64,000 nucleotides of DNA from positions 25,538,558 to 25,602,557 of the forward strand of contig CM039211.1 of NCBI GenBank assembly GCA_008360975.2. Direction: 5' to 3'. The stretch comes from Lichenostomus cassidix (taxonomy: Eukaryota > Chordata > Aves > Passeriformes > Meliphagidae). Both the position numbers and the translations under genes were made by a program. Below are positions 51,601-60,024 of this stretch, piece by piece (position 1 is the first letter of the stretch; every line of letters begins with the position of its first letter). The notes below the pieces were generated by a model. It was not told the DNA's origin and ran no database searches. It saw nothing but the letters and a program-made list of their open reading frames with translations.

Positions 51601-54370
51601 ACAGATAAGACAGACCACAAGCTACTAAAAGTTTCTGAGGAAAGAATAGTTACAAATCGAAGGAGTACTCCAACTGTAATGAATGAAGGGTTAGTTTGGA
51701 TTAAAGCCTCTCCCATATTCTGATTTGCATTGATGCAACTGCTGTAGAAAACCAGGTGTTTCAGTTTTGACAACTGCAAGGAATAGTACATACGTGGGTT
51801 TTGTCTGAAAAATTAAGCAATACACACTATAAGTTACTCGACCTATGGCTTGGAGTTCTACTGCAGCTGCAACATTAAGCATCAGAAATACCAGACATAC
51901 CAGATTGTACATGTGAAGCACAGAACAGCAAACAACTGCAGACCTGGTTACTCCTAATTCTCCATCTCTTGGGGGAAGCTAGGTTATATAACTAAGCTCA
52001 CAATGACCAGAGCCAACTGCTGATTCCAAGTTCACAAACTGAAAAAAACACTGCTATTGACAACACACCAACAGCTGCATATCACAACACAGAAAATAAA
52101 GGAAGTACGTAAACTGTGATCCATTTCTTGTACTCAGTACATACTACATGTTGCCACATTTTATTGGTATTCCAGTTACCTTCATATCTCATACCTCCTG
52201 GTGACACAGAGTGGTAATTTCACATTTTCAAAGGACCTATTATACCACACACTAGTACCAAAATTAGGAAGTGCTAAGCAGGTCGTAACCCTCATGATTG
52301 TACTCTAAGTTTGGTTCTACTATCATGCAATATCCCCACAAACCCAGTAATGTCTTTGTTTCCAGTATCTCAATCTCTTTTTCTTCTGCCAGACATGAGA
52401 AATGGATGAGCCTGTATGCAATTTACAATGTGTTTAAAATTAAGAAGTTCTGTCTGACTTATATTAATGGTACAGCTCATTAGGATAAAAAAGACAAAAA
52501 AATTACAACTACTAACAAATATCACACAAATGACATTTCACCTGCAGCCTCTTCTTCTGTACAGGACACTAGCCTAATTTATTTTTAATAATTCACATAT
52601 TGTTCACAAGACTCAAAAGGCAAATGCTCTAAGCTAGGAAGAGTCCAGCTTTAGTCCACAGGAGTTACAACTTCAGAAGCTGTTTATCAAGAAGGGGCTT
52701 TATTTTCTTATCTCAGACATTGCTTGAATACTATACAAAAGAACTCAGCTGACAAAACCAGAAATCAGTACGTTATTTACAAATCAGCATATTAACTGGT
52801 GAACAACACTACTGAATTTACTCCTCAGAATCATGAAAATCCTTTTGCATTTAACTAACCAGTGTAGAGGGACTGTCCAAATATAAACCTGAAGTTCAAA
52901 ATGGCTGAGAAGTAGCAAAAGGATTAACCTGGAATAACTATAGCAAATTTTTAAAAAGTCTCACTTCCAGACACATGATAGGGAGGCATCTTTATCTAAG
53001 AAAGGTACTTGACTTGGTAGGAACTTCTTTAGTTGAGAAATATACAGGCAGCTTTTAAAACGTAAATGAGCAAGACTTGAGAGATAAGAATCCTTTTTTA
53101 CAGAAGCATTCAAGATCATAGTAAGTACATAAATGGTAAGTGTATTTCAGTACCTTTAAAGTATCAGGCAGCATCTTCTGTAATTTCTTCTCCCCTATGA
53201 CACAGAAACACTGCTGAAGCATTTCCTTTTTGTCCCCAATGTAGAAACTGACAGGTTTGAGTGACACAGTGAGATCTAATCCTCCTTCTTCTATATCACT
53301 GGGTTGTTCAGATTCTTCCACTTTTTCTCCAGAGAGTACATTGCATTTTGTTTCCTAAAATCAAGGAAGGCACATTTTCCAGTGAATAAAAGAAGACAGA
53401 AACTTACAGCTGCACCTGTGCTTGCAATAACCTCCTGTTCACAAATGCAGTAAACCTCTTAATGTGGATTTCTCAGGTACCAGTGTTTCATATTGCAAGA
53501 TAAGTGCATTACAGAAGTTACATTTTTCATTACTGAAAACATTTTTGTGCTAGGAAAACTTTTAAAGCTTCAAGAGGTGCAAAGTACTCATAAACATTAA
53601 CTGGGAAATATCTGCAAATGCTTAGCTGCTGTTTACACATGAAAGCACACTTTAAGGCAGAAGAAATCGATCTGATTTGCTGTGCAATTAAATTATAAAG
53701 TTCACCATTTACAGCAACCCTGACAAGATGGAAACTGTCATACAATTCCCTGTGTGGCAGTCTTCGAAGAACAAAAATGGACTTCGTATAAGCATATACA
53801 TCCTCCACGCATCCCTGGATGACCTCTAGAATAAAACAACTAATAATGAAAAAAAACCCAAAAAACCCACCAGCCAGGAATATATTCTGTCAGCCTGAGA
53901 ATCCACTTAAGCGTGCATATCACAACCATTTTTTGGACTCGCACACCCAGACCTCCTTGAGCAGACTCACAGTGGCACAAGCACAGGCACCCCGCGAGCA
54001 GGCGCCGCATCCCTCACAGCCGGCAAGCACAGCCCGGCCCCGCGGGACACGCACGGGCGCTGCAGGGCTCGGCCCGCCCCTCTCCGAGCAGCGCACTGCC
54101 CGCCCGGCCCTTCCCGCAGCCGGCCCACGGCAGGGACAGCGCCAGGCCTCTGCCGCCAGCCCGCCGCGGCACCGGGACGCGCCCGGCAAGGCAGAGGCGC
54201 CGCGGCACCGGCCGGACCCCGCGAATCCGCCGCGCTACCTCCGGGGCCCCGTGGCTGGAGTCGGTGCTCCGGCGCTTCCTGTCGCCGCCGTCCGGCGCCG
54301 GGGCTCCCTCCGGGCAGCAGGACCGCGAGCGGCGCCGCTTCTTCTCCTTGGAAGACTTCCTGCCCGGCAT
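39351..54370 (-). CDS. CAAP1: CAAP1, caspase activity and apoptosis inhibitor 1 (complete, 6 coding exons)
   Basis: Six exons join in frame: 54370-54239, 53354-53154, 51592-51508, 50913-50838, 44281-44208 and 39694-39351. Lengths of 132, 201, 85, 76, 74 and 344 bp sum to 912 bp, or 303 residues plus a stop. Every junction has AG/GT and compatible phase (0, 0, 1, 2, 1). The protein has a basic N-terminus (KSSKEKKRRR, then RKRRSTDSS), a conserved core (EEGGLDLTVSLKPVSFYI, then MLQQCFCVIGEKKLQKMLPD), an acidic middle (ADSDTDEEAD) and a helical C-terminus (LELEMRARAIKALMKAG). These match vertebrate CAAP1 as I remember it. CAAP1 is described as an anti-apoptotic protein acting on caspase-10 and the mitochondrial pathway; no catalytic motif is visible. 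Mammalian CAAP1 is about 361 residues; most of the difference lies in a Gly/Ser-rich stretch missing from exon 1 here. PLAA lies upstream in the same orientation. Exon assignment is very secure. Confidence 0.96.
41732..42266 (+). mobile_element. solo LTR of an avian ERVL-like endogenous retrovirus, in CAAP1 intron 5
   Basis: The block starts TGTACGGAGTCTGGCTGGGA and has the landmarks of the common avian ERVL-type LTR in the same order. These include a GGAGTTAATTTTCTTCAT segment, an AACAGTGTTGGTAACGCA segment, GGACAGCTGAGCCAAACTGA, and the CTTCCCAAGTA segment. A late TTTGCTTTGTTTCAG segment and a final TGCTGGCTGGG follow. Compared with the consensus I remember, the stretch between the AAACTGACC motif and CTTCCCAAG, which normally holds the TATA region, is much shortened. 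No gag, pol or env lies beside it, and no target-site duplication is obvious. It is old, non-coding and opposite in orientation to CAAP1. Confidence 0.8.
44208..44281 (-). CDS. CAAP1: CAAP1 coding exon 5
   Basis: This 74-bp exon encodes QDNSIDSTSSLREDSKLEGQ and then ESKQ plus one base of Gly. The acceptor is TTTCCAG and the donor CAAG|GTATGT. It aligns with the QDICIDSASSVRENKQPEG part of mammalian CAAP1. It is the least conserved exon, but phases match at both ends. Confidence 0.92.
45600..46080 (+). other. unassigned GC-richer block in CAAP1 intron 4
   Basis: The block is richer in GC than the rest of the intron and holds an open plus frame of 117 codons (45667-46020). It ends with an imperfect direct repeat (GCCAGCAACTGGTGAG and ACCAGCAACTGGTCAG near 46006 and 46038). 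I do not recognise the protein or the element; an unlisted LTR or retroelement fragment is the likeliest explanation. Confidence 0.35.
46434..46461. repeat. perfect 11-bp hairpin in CAAP1 intron 4
   Basis: TTCACAGCCTT and AAGGCTGTGAA are exact complements around a 6-base CACTAT loop. No T-run follows and it lies mid-intron. Confidence 0.9.
50838..50913 (-). CDS. CAAP1: CAAP1 coding exon 4 (acidic segment)
   Basis: This 76-bp exon encodes RIGADSDTDEEADGGDKTGG and then DSVS plus two bases of a Gln codon. I chose the donor CA|GTGAGT because it is the best consensus within a GTCAGTCAGTGAGT run. It is also the only choice that keeps frame with the Gln-Asp start of exon 5. The segment is acidic and probably disordered. 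Confidence 0.92.
51508..51592 (-). CDS. CAAP1: CAAP1 coding exon 3
   Basis: This 85-bp exon encodes NCSMDEIKRLCMEQLELLSE followed by KKVLKILE and the first base of a Gly codon. The acceptor is TCTTAG and the donor GAAG|GTATGA. The segment is predicted helical and Leu/Glu-rich, and it corresponds to the IEEIKKLCQEQLELLSEKK part of the mammalian protein. Confidence 0.95.
53154..53354 (-). CDS. CAAP1: CAAP1 coding exon 2 (conserved core)
   Basis: This exon encodes 67 residues starting ETKCNVLSGEK, in phase 0 at both ends. It has an acceptor TTTTAG and a donor AAG|GTACTG. It carries the most conserved part of the family, from EEGGLDLTV through MLPDTLK. Its frame runs directly on from exon 1 and into the NCSMDEIKRL segment of exon 3. 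Confidence 0.96.
53530..53808 (-). other. unassigned open frame in CAAP1 intron 1
   Basis: A 92-codon frame, opening with GTG at 53808 rather than ATG, and extending upstream through LEVIQGC. It lies downstream of a plausible acceptor (TTTATTCTAG). It reads VEDVYAYTKSIFVLRRLPHR and then ELYDSFHLVRVAV. It is not part of CAAP1: spliced to exon 1 in phase, that sequence reaches a stop after about 38 codons. I do not recognise the family. A chance frame, a retrocopy fragment or an alternative terminal exon are all possible. Confidence 0.25.
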
Positions 54371-54560
54371 GGCCGCGCCGCGCGCACACCGCGCGCACAC
54401 CGCGCGCCGCTTCCGGCGGGAAGCCGGGCAGCGCCCCCTGCCGGCCCGCGCGCTGAGGCTCCGCCGGCCGAGCCCGGGAGCTGAGGGCGGGCTGCCGGTG
54501 CGCGGCCGGCATGGGTCGGGTTAGCGAGCCCAGAGCAAAACTGCTGCCGCACGGGGCCAA
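53960..54560. promoter_or_regulatory. CAAP1: CpG island promoter of CAAP1
   Basis: About 600 bp is markedly GC-rich and dense in CpG, unlike the AT-rich DNA on both sides. It covers CAAP1 coding exon 1, its 5'UTR and the start of intron 1. No TATA box is evident near the ATG, which fits a housekeeping-type dispersed promoter. Several open frames on both strands here are by-products of high GC and are not annotated as genes. A duplicated CGCGCACAC unit lies just upstream of the ATG, near 54381-54399. Confidence 0.85.
54239..54370 (-). CDS. CAAP1: CAAP1 coding exon 1 (start codon)
   Basis: This exon encodes 44 residues from MPGRKSSKEK to STDSSHGAPE and ends at a GAG|GTAGCG donor in phase 0. 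The ATG at 54370-54368 is the first in-frame ATG and has a G at -3. The in-frame triplet at 54400-54398 is GTG, so an upstream start is not supported. The exon is GC-rich and lies inside the CpG island. Its KKRRRSR and KRRSTDSS segments look like nuclear-localisation-type basic clusters; that reading is inference. Confidence 0.93.
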
Positions 54561-54599
54561 GCCGCCCATTCACACAGATATCGGTGACCTGGGGTCGAG

Positions 54600-54978
54600 A
54601 AAACACGGCTTATAAGGAGCGGCTGAGGGAGCTGGGGCTGTTTAGTCTGAGGAGGAGGTGACCCCATCGCTCTACAGCCCCTGAAAGGAGGGCGCGGTGA
54701 GGTGAGGTCGGTCTGTTCTACCGTGCTGCAGTCAGAGGACAAGAGGAAATGGCCTTAATCTGAGACAGAGGAGATTCAGATTAAGTATTAGGGAAAAAAA
54801 AGAAAAAATCACTGTCAAGGTGGTCAGGCATCTTGAACATCGCTGGCGGTGTTCAAGCGATGTCTGTATCTGGTGCTGGTGATGCAGTTTAATGGTTCAG
54901 TGGTTACAGTGATAATGCGGGGTGGATGGTTGGACCTGATGATCTTAAAGTTCTCTTCAAACCTTGATGATTCTATAC
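54600..54978 (+). mobile_element. CR1 LINE 3' fragment next to the CAAP1 promoter
   Basis: The plus strand reads YKERLRELGLFSLRRR and then a stop, which is the end-of-reverse-transcriptase signature of CR1. The CR1 3' tail follows, with GACAAGAGGAAATGGCC, later GGTTGGACCTGATGATCTT and finally TTGATGATTCTATACTC. It is 5'-truncated with small deletions, as is usual for CR1. It begins 230 bp upstream of the CAAP1 start codon, immediately outside the CpG island. Confidence 0.92.
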
Positions 54979-57370
54979 TCTGCAACTACTGTTTAATCCT
55001 GAACTTCTCCCTGGCTTTCAACCTATTTCAATGGTGCAAGGACCTGCATACTCCTCCCTTGGCAGCTCTTGGTATTGCCAATAACTTTGGAACAACAATA
55101 ACTTTTAATTTTTCCATGATACTTAATGAGTATTTGAGAAGCGTGACACTGTGTGAATAATCAGGAATTACAGCAGAGAAGCCTCCTAAAGGCAGGTGAC
55201 TGCTCTATGCAACTTCATAACACACTGATCAGCATTCTGCCACCAGCAAGATTAGTTTCGAGGGAACTCTGTTATCCTAAAGAGGGTAACTGAAAATAAA
55301 GACTAGGGTAGAAAAATGTCCATCATTATGGATGGAGAATTTGTATTAAAAATCTCCTTTTCTGTGCAGAGATGGGCAATAATTTTCTTTATTTTAAACA
55401 CACCTGAGTGTCCGTTCTTCTATACCTGCGTTCTTTCCCAGACTGAAAACGTGTTGCCTACCAGTTTGTTGTTGCCCACATTGTGTTGGATGTTCAACGA
55501 CGAGGTATTGGCCCATTTAAGTAGAGGTCCACTGAATGCAAGTTGTACAAAGGTAGTGGTGATCCTAAGTGCTGCAGAGGCAGATAGTGTCAGAGTCATC
55601 CTGATTAGTCTATGTAGTTAGATTACCTGGATGGGTGAGAATATATTTTCGTATTTATCATCAGCAAATGACAGTCTTAGCGTACTCTGAAGGTGGTAAA
55701 GGTAATGTAATTAGGAAATACTAATGATGGGTCTGTGAGTTTGAGATGGAAATGGGGTCCCTTGAGCAACTATAAGGAAAATAAAAAGTTAAGCACTGTA
55801 TGCTTAGGCATGCAAACTGTGTTTTCAGTGAATGCAGCATCTACTCACACAGAGTCAGAAGCTAACTGGGCTGTTGATTAAAAGATTTGTAACAATATTG
55901 GAATTTATGTGATCACATGCTTCAAATTCTACTGTGAAAAAGGGGTAGTTCTTCCTTGGCACAATTTCTTTTTTTCCATGTGGTTGATACAGACCAACAA
56001 CATCTTGGTCCACGTTTGCAAATTTATGTTTGCAATTAGAAAGTCTAGAAACAAAATTTCCCACCAAAATTTAAAACTCAATCTCTACAGTGAATAAGCA
56101 TCAAAAAAACACTAGAATATGACATCTGAAAACACCCAGCTACGCTTCAGGCTGTCTACTGTTGCACGTAGCATCTTGTTGCTGAATAATTTGTTTCAGT
56201 CTATTCAGTACATGCTTTGGAAAGATGGGAAATGTCTACTATTCCTAGACTTTGGATTTGTTGATAGTTTAAGGAGAAAGAGACAAAAAGAGGCAAGTGA
56301 TTGCAGTATATAGTAATGGATCACATTCAGCTAAGAAGCTTAACTAAGTATTTTTAAACAAAAAAAAACTTCACAATTGGAACCAGCAGGTTGTAACATC
56401 TCCTAAAGTATTTGGAGTTGCCTCTGTAGTATTGATCTATGGTATGACTCCTCCTGTAGATTACCATAGGATATTACATTATAAAAAAATGACTGTATCC
56501 AATGATTAACGAATGTATAGTTCAGTGTACAGTGCTTTTAATGAAATAGGTTTGCAGACTGCAGATAGTCTATTTCTGGCTGTAGCCTGAACTCAACCAA
56601 GTAATTAACAGTGCTTAATTAGGTCCTGATATGAGCAAGATGCACCATAATAACAGACATTACAGAAACCTGGTGATAGATTATCCCAATTTATGTTACT
56701 GCAGTCTCTTTTTATCTTGGAAAATACAGCAGTTGGTGCTGACCCAATTTAGTTTTGATTCCTCATTCAGTTCCTTAGGAAGGCATTTTATACTGTGTCC
56801 TGAGTTTTGGTCTAATAGATGCCAAGTTTTTCCACTTCATAAAACCCAAGGCAAGCCTAACAACAACGGTTTAACATGAGGTGCTATCGTGTGATGTTTG
56901 CTGCTCTTTCTAAAAGCTTCCATTCTAGCTTAGAAAAAGATGCCAGAATAATTGAGTCATCTACTGAGAAGCTTTGAATTCTTAGCAGAAGACACAACTT
57001 CTCTTCAAGGGGCTCTTGAAATCTCTCAAACATACTTCAACTATCCCCTGGATGAATGAAATCAGGAGCACTTAGCACACAGATCAACTTATCCAAAGTT
57101 TACTGCTGTAGACAGCAAGCCAGCTCCCAGTTGTGTGCCAGGCATGTACTTGTCCTCTGGTCTCAAAAGATTGAACACCATGGACCTCATGTCTGGCAGA
57201 TTTCCTCAGTACAGATTTAACATTCTTTCACTGCAACAGGAACTTCACCCTGATGACATCCATAGGGCATTCTACTTCTGGTGATCCAGGCAGCAGACTG
57301 TGCGTGCAGTACCCTTACATGCATTTGTGTGGTTATCTCCATGCATGCTGACACGAACCACCGTGGAGTT
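54979..57370. other. PLAA-CAAP1 intergenic DNA, no feature recognised
   Basis: Between the promoter-proximal CR1 and the open frame at 57371 there are only short frames with no family resemblance and no repeat I recognise. Confidence 0.5.
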
Positions 57371-57586
57371 TTAAGCAGTGCCATTTAAAACCAAAGCAAT
57401 AGCAAACAATTCCCCACTCCCCGTTTCCTCAGACGATGCTAGATAGTGGAAGGGTTTGATATCACAGTACCTTGTGGCAGCAGGTATCTTTCTCTCCAAA
57501 TAGTCCTGGCCTGCTTTGTTTATCTTGCCTAACAGTGCTGCAGTCCCCAGAAGCAGTTTTTGCTGTACCTCATAACTTCTCTGCAA
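57371..57586 (-). other. unassigned exon-like open frame between PLAA and CAAP1
   Basis: A 71-codon minus-strand frame reads QRSYEVQQKLLLGTAALLGK, then INKAGQDYLERKIPAATR. It has a TTTGCAG acceptor-like site at its start and a strong donor-like CACAAG|GTACTG after AATR (near 57470). The amino-acid composition looks protein-like, with an amphipathic helix. I do not recognise it. The flanking DNA offers no matching neighbours, so it may be a retrocopy fragment, an orphan exon or chance. Confidence 0.3.
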
Positions 57587-58499
57587 ATTTAAGTGAATTT
57601 TGTTGTATCTTTTAATATACCATTTCTTGGGAGTTGCCAGAGTATGTTTATTAATATAAACATTAATTTTTGGTTTGGAAATTCAAAACAATTTTTATCT
57701 AACAAAATAATCTGAAACAGAGCAATCCCACAATAATAAAACCAAAATGTTAAGACAAGTATAGATTTCTTAAAATAGCACAGGTACAAACACAGTTAAA
57801 GAGCATAACATTAGAAAGCTGAAGCTTCAAGAACAATAGTATAGTAGGCAACCAAAATTCAACAGACAGGCACATTATTTCACAGACATATTTCCAAAAG
57901 GTAGCTTCTAAGATGCTTTATCTATTAAGCACTGTAAATCCTGAATAATTCCTTGGACTGCCTCATATATGAACCTCCAATGGATCAACTCATAAAACCT
58001 GTGACTATGACCATGATCACGACTGTGAGGTTATTTATCTGGAAATACATCAAAAGTGCAACTGTACAAGAGTGCAACTAAGGATCTGAGAGACAAGGTT
58101 TGCTAGAAGCAGTGAAGTAACTCAGTTCAGGTAGCTGGAGGAAAAAAAAAAAAAGAAAAAGCTCTTGGTCACAAAATCTGGCACAGACAACATAGGCAGA
58201 TATCATGTGATGTAGACCTCACATGCCAGAAAAGTTTGCCCATTTTTCTTTCCTGTTTCCTATTCTATGAATCTAATGAAAAATGTAACTTAAACATTGA
58301 CCATCTTCAGTTCATCTAAATTCTAAACTCAACTGTAATACTTAAAAGAACAGTAGAAAATAACATCCCCCTTTTGTGCAGAACATCTTAGGTCTGCTGG
58401 AATAAGCTGTGAAGTACTATTTTCCCTTTTCACATCACCACAGTTATGAAAGTTAAAGCTACTTCCTAAAACTTGACTTTAACTTTGTACAGTTTACAA

Positions 58500-58690
58500 T
58501 AGAGTATTTCAGTTGTAAAGGACCTGACCACTTCTGGACTGACAAAAAGTTAGAGTCCCTTGTCATGGGCACTGTCCAAATGTCTTCTGAACACTGACAG
58601 GCAGGGTGCACCAACCATGTTTAGGAAGCTTCTTCAAGCTTCTACTGCTCAGTCTCTTCACTGCACCTAGACTGCTCTCCCACTCTTCAA
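58500..58690 (-). mobile_element. degraded CR1 LINE fragment
   Basis: Read in reverse complement, the order of weak CR1 motifs is retained: TTGTAAAGGACCTGACCA, CATGGGCACTGTCCAAATGT, GAACACTGACAGGCAGGG, and a poor match of the CTCCCAGGGAGC region. It is more diverged than the other copies. Confidence 0.5.
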
Positions 58691-58986
58691 GATGACCTGT
58701 TTTTAATCATCTAGTATTTTACAACATAGAGTAAGACATTTGCTCTTAACTGGTGGGGTATTCCTGTCCTCAAAAATTAAAGTCAGTTAGAGGCTTCTGC
58801 AGAAGTTCATGCCACTTTACAAGCTGCAAGATACAAATTTATGAGTGAAGTACAACATCCATATGGCACGTAGAGATTCTACTCCTCAAAAAGTCACCTA
58901 GTCCTAGGGTTAAAAAGGTAAGAGCCACAAAAGGTAAGTTTCCAAAGGAAGTGGAGAAAGCTAATGAAAAATTTCCTTAGCAGGCT

Positions 58987-59036
58987 ATTTCACAAGGGTT
59001 AATATTAGCTAATATTAACTAATAAGCTTGTGAAAT
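58987..59036. repeat. nested inverted repeat 3' of PLAA
   Basis: Outer arms ATTTCACAAG (58987-58996) and CTTGTGAAAT (59027-59036) are exact complements. Between them, 58998-59019 is a perfect 22-bp palindrome centred on AGCT. The spacers between the two stems are unequal (1 and 7 bases). The structure lies about 290 bp beyond the PLAA poly(A) signal, in the PLAA-CAAP1 gap. Confidence 0.92.
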
Positions 59037-59323
59037 GCACTATTGAACTTAAGAGTTCTCAGGGCCCTTTGTCTGCTGAAAAAACCCACAGTCAAGAAAC
59101 ACTCATCATGCTGAAACACAGAATGTCATCAGGGGGGTGTCAGAGCTGATAGTCACTAAATAAAAGCATTTCCTGCCTTTTCTGTCTGTATGAACTGTAA
59201 GTACTGATATGGTTTGACTTCTTGGTGATTGACTTTTATGTGAGCAATGCCAGGACTCCTTGCAAAGTTCGTGTGCACTATACACTTCAGAGAAGCAGTC
59301 CAATGACAAACAGTGAGAAAAGT

Positions 59324-59329
59324 TTTATT
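59324..59329 (-). terminator. PLAA: PLAA poly(A) signal
   Basis: An AATAAA on the gene strand (TTTATT on plus) lies 130 bp after the PLAA stop. It is the first well-placed hexamer and implies a short 3'UTR of about 150 bp. Confidence 0.65.
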
Positions 59330-59458
59330 TGATCTGTATCTTGCAACAAGTCAAGTGTAATTAATCCACAGTATTTTCTCAAGTATAGTCTGTCATAAAA
59401 TATGAATAAAAACATCTTTTTTCTGCATACACTGTCTTACAAGTGCTAAGAAAAATGA

Positions 59459-60024
59459 TTATAACAGATTCAGAACAAACCTACAGCATTCTTTTACTTT
59501 AGCTGGTTCCGATACAGAAGCATACTTTTTTATTTGAGAGTCAACTCCCAGAGACTTAGCTAATTGCACAGCATTTGTATCATCACTGATTAGCGTCCCA
59601 AGAGCCACAAGCAGTCTAAAAATGGCTTCAAGATCTTGAACAACTTCCATAACTGTGCTGATTACTGATAAACATTGAGCTTTGCCCTCAACGTTGTTGA
59701 CTTTATGTAAACATACAGCATAGTTCAATGTCAGTGTGGCCAGCGCAATGTGGATGTTCTTATTATTGCCTGATTTTGTTTCTATTGCTTGTGTCATTAT
59801 TTCATCCCTCTGTTCCATCATGAGCTTCTGGCCTGCATGGCTGACAAAACAATTGCAAAGAGCTCTAAGTGCCAACAGCTGGTTTGCTTGCTTTCCTTTA
59901 GGGTTCAGAAATTTAAGGAGAAGGATGATAAACTGTACGTGCTCCTTTTCACTGCAGAAGTTTTCATTCACAGTGGGATGCCTGACAGACAATCTAAGTA
60001 TATCTAGAGCTGGAAAGACAATAT
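59459..60024 (-). CDS. PLAA: PLAA terminal coding exon (PUL domain)
   Basis: This 566-bp exon opens after GTTTCTTAG as (G)AT-ATT-GTC, giving the [13 protein letters not shown] junction. It then encodes the rest of the Armadillo-like PUL domain up to RFVLNLL and TAA at 59459-59461. About 187 residues are uninterrupted, with no frameshift. PUL is the p97/VCP-binding module in this family. Confidence 0.97.

Noticed and set aside
53530..53808. UQCRB retrocopy
   Set aside because: Only a short RRLP..LY match agrees; the flanking residues do not follow the family, so the name was not used.
53819..54606. Several frames of 86-221 codons on both strands over the CpG island
   Set aside because: High GC removes stop codons; the only supported coding use here is CAAP1 exon 1. 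A divergent gene would need transcript evidence.
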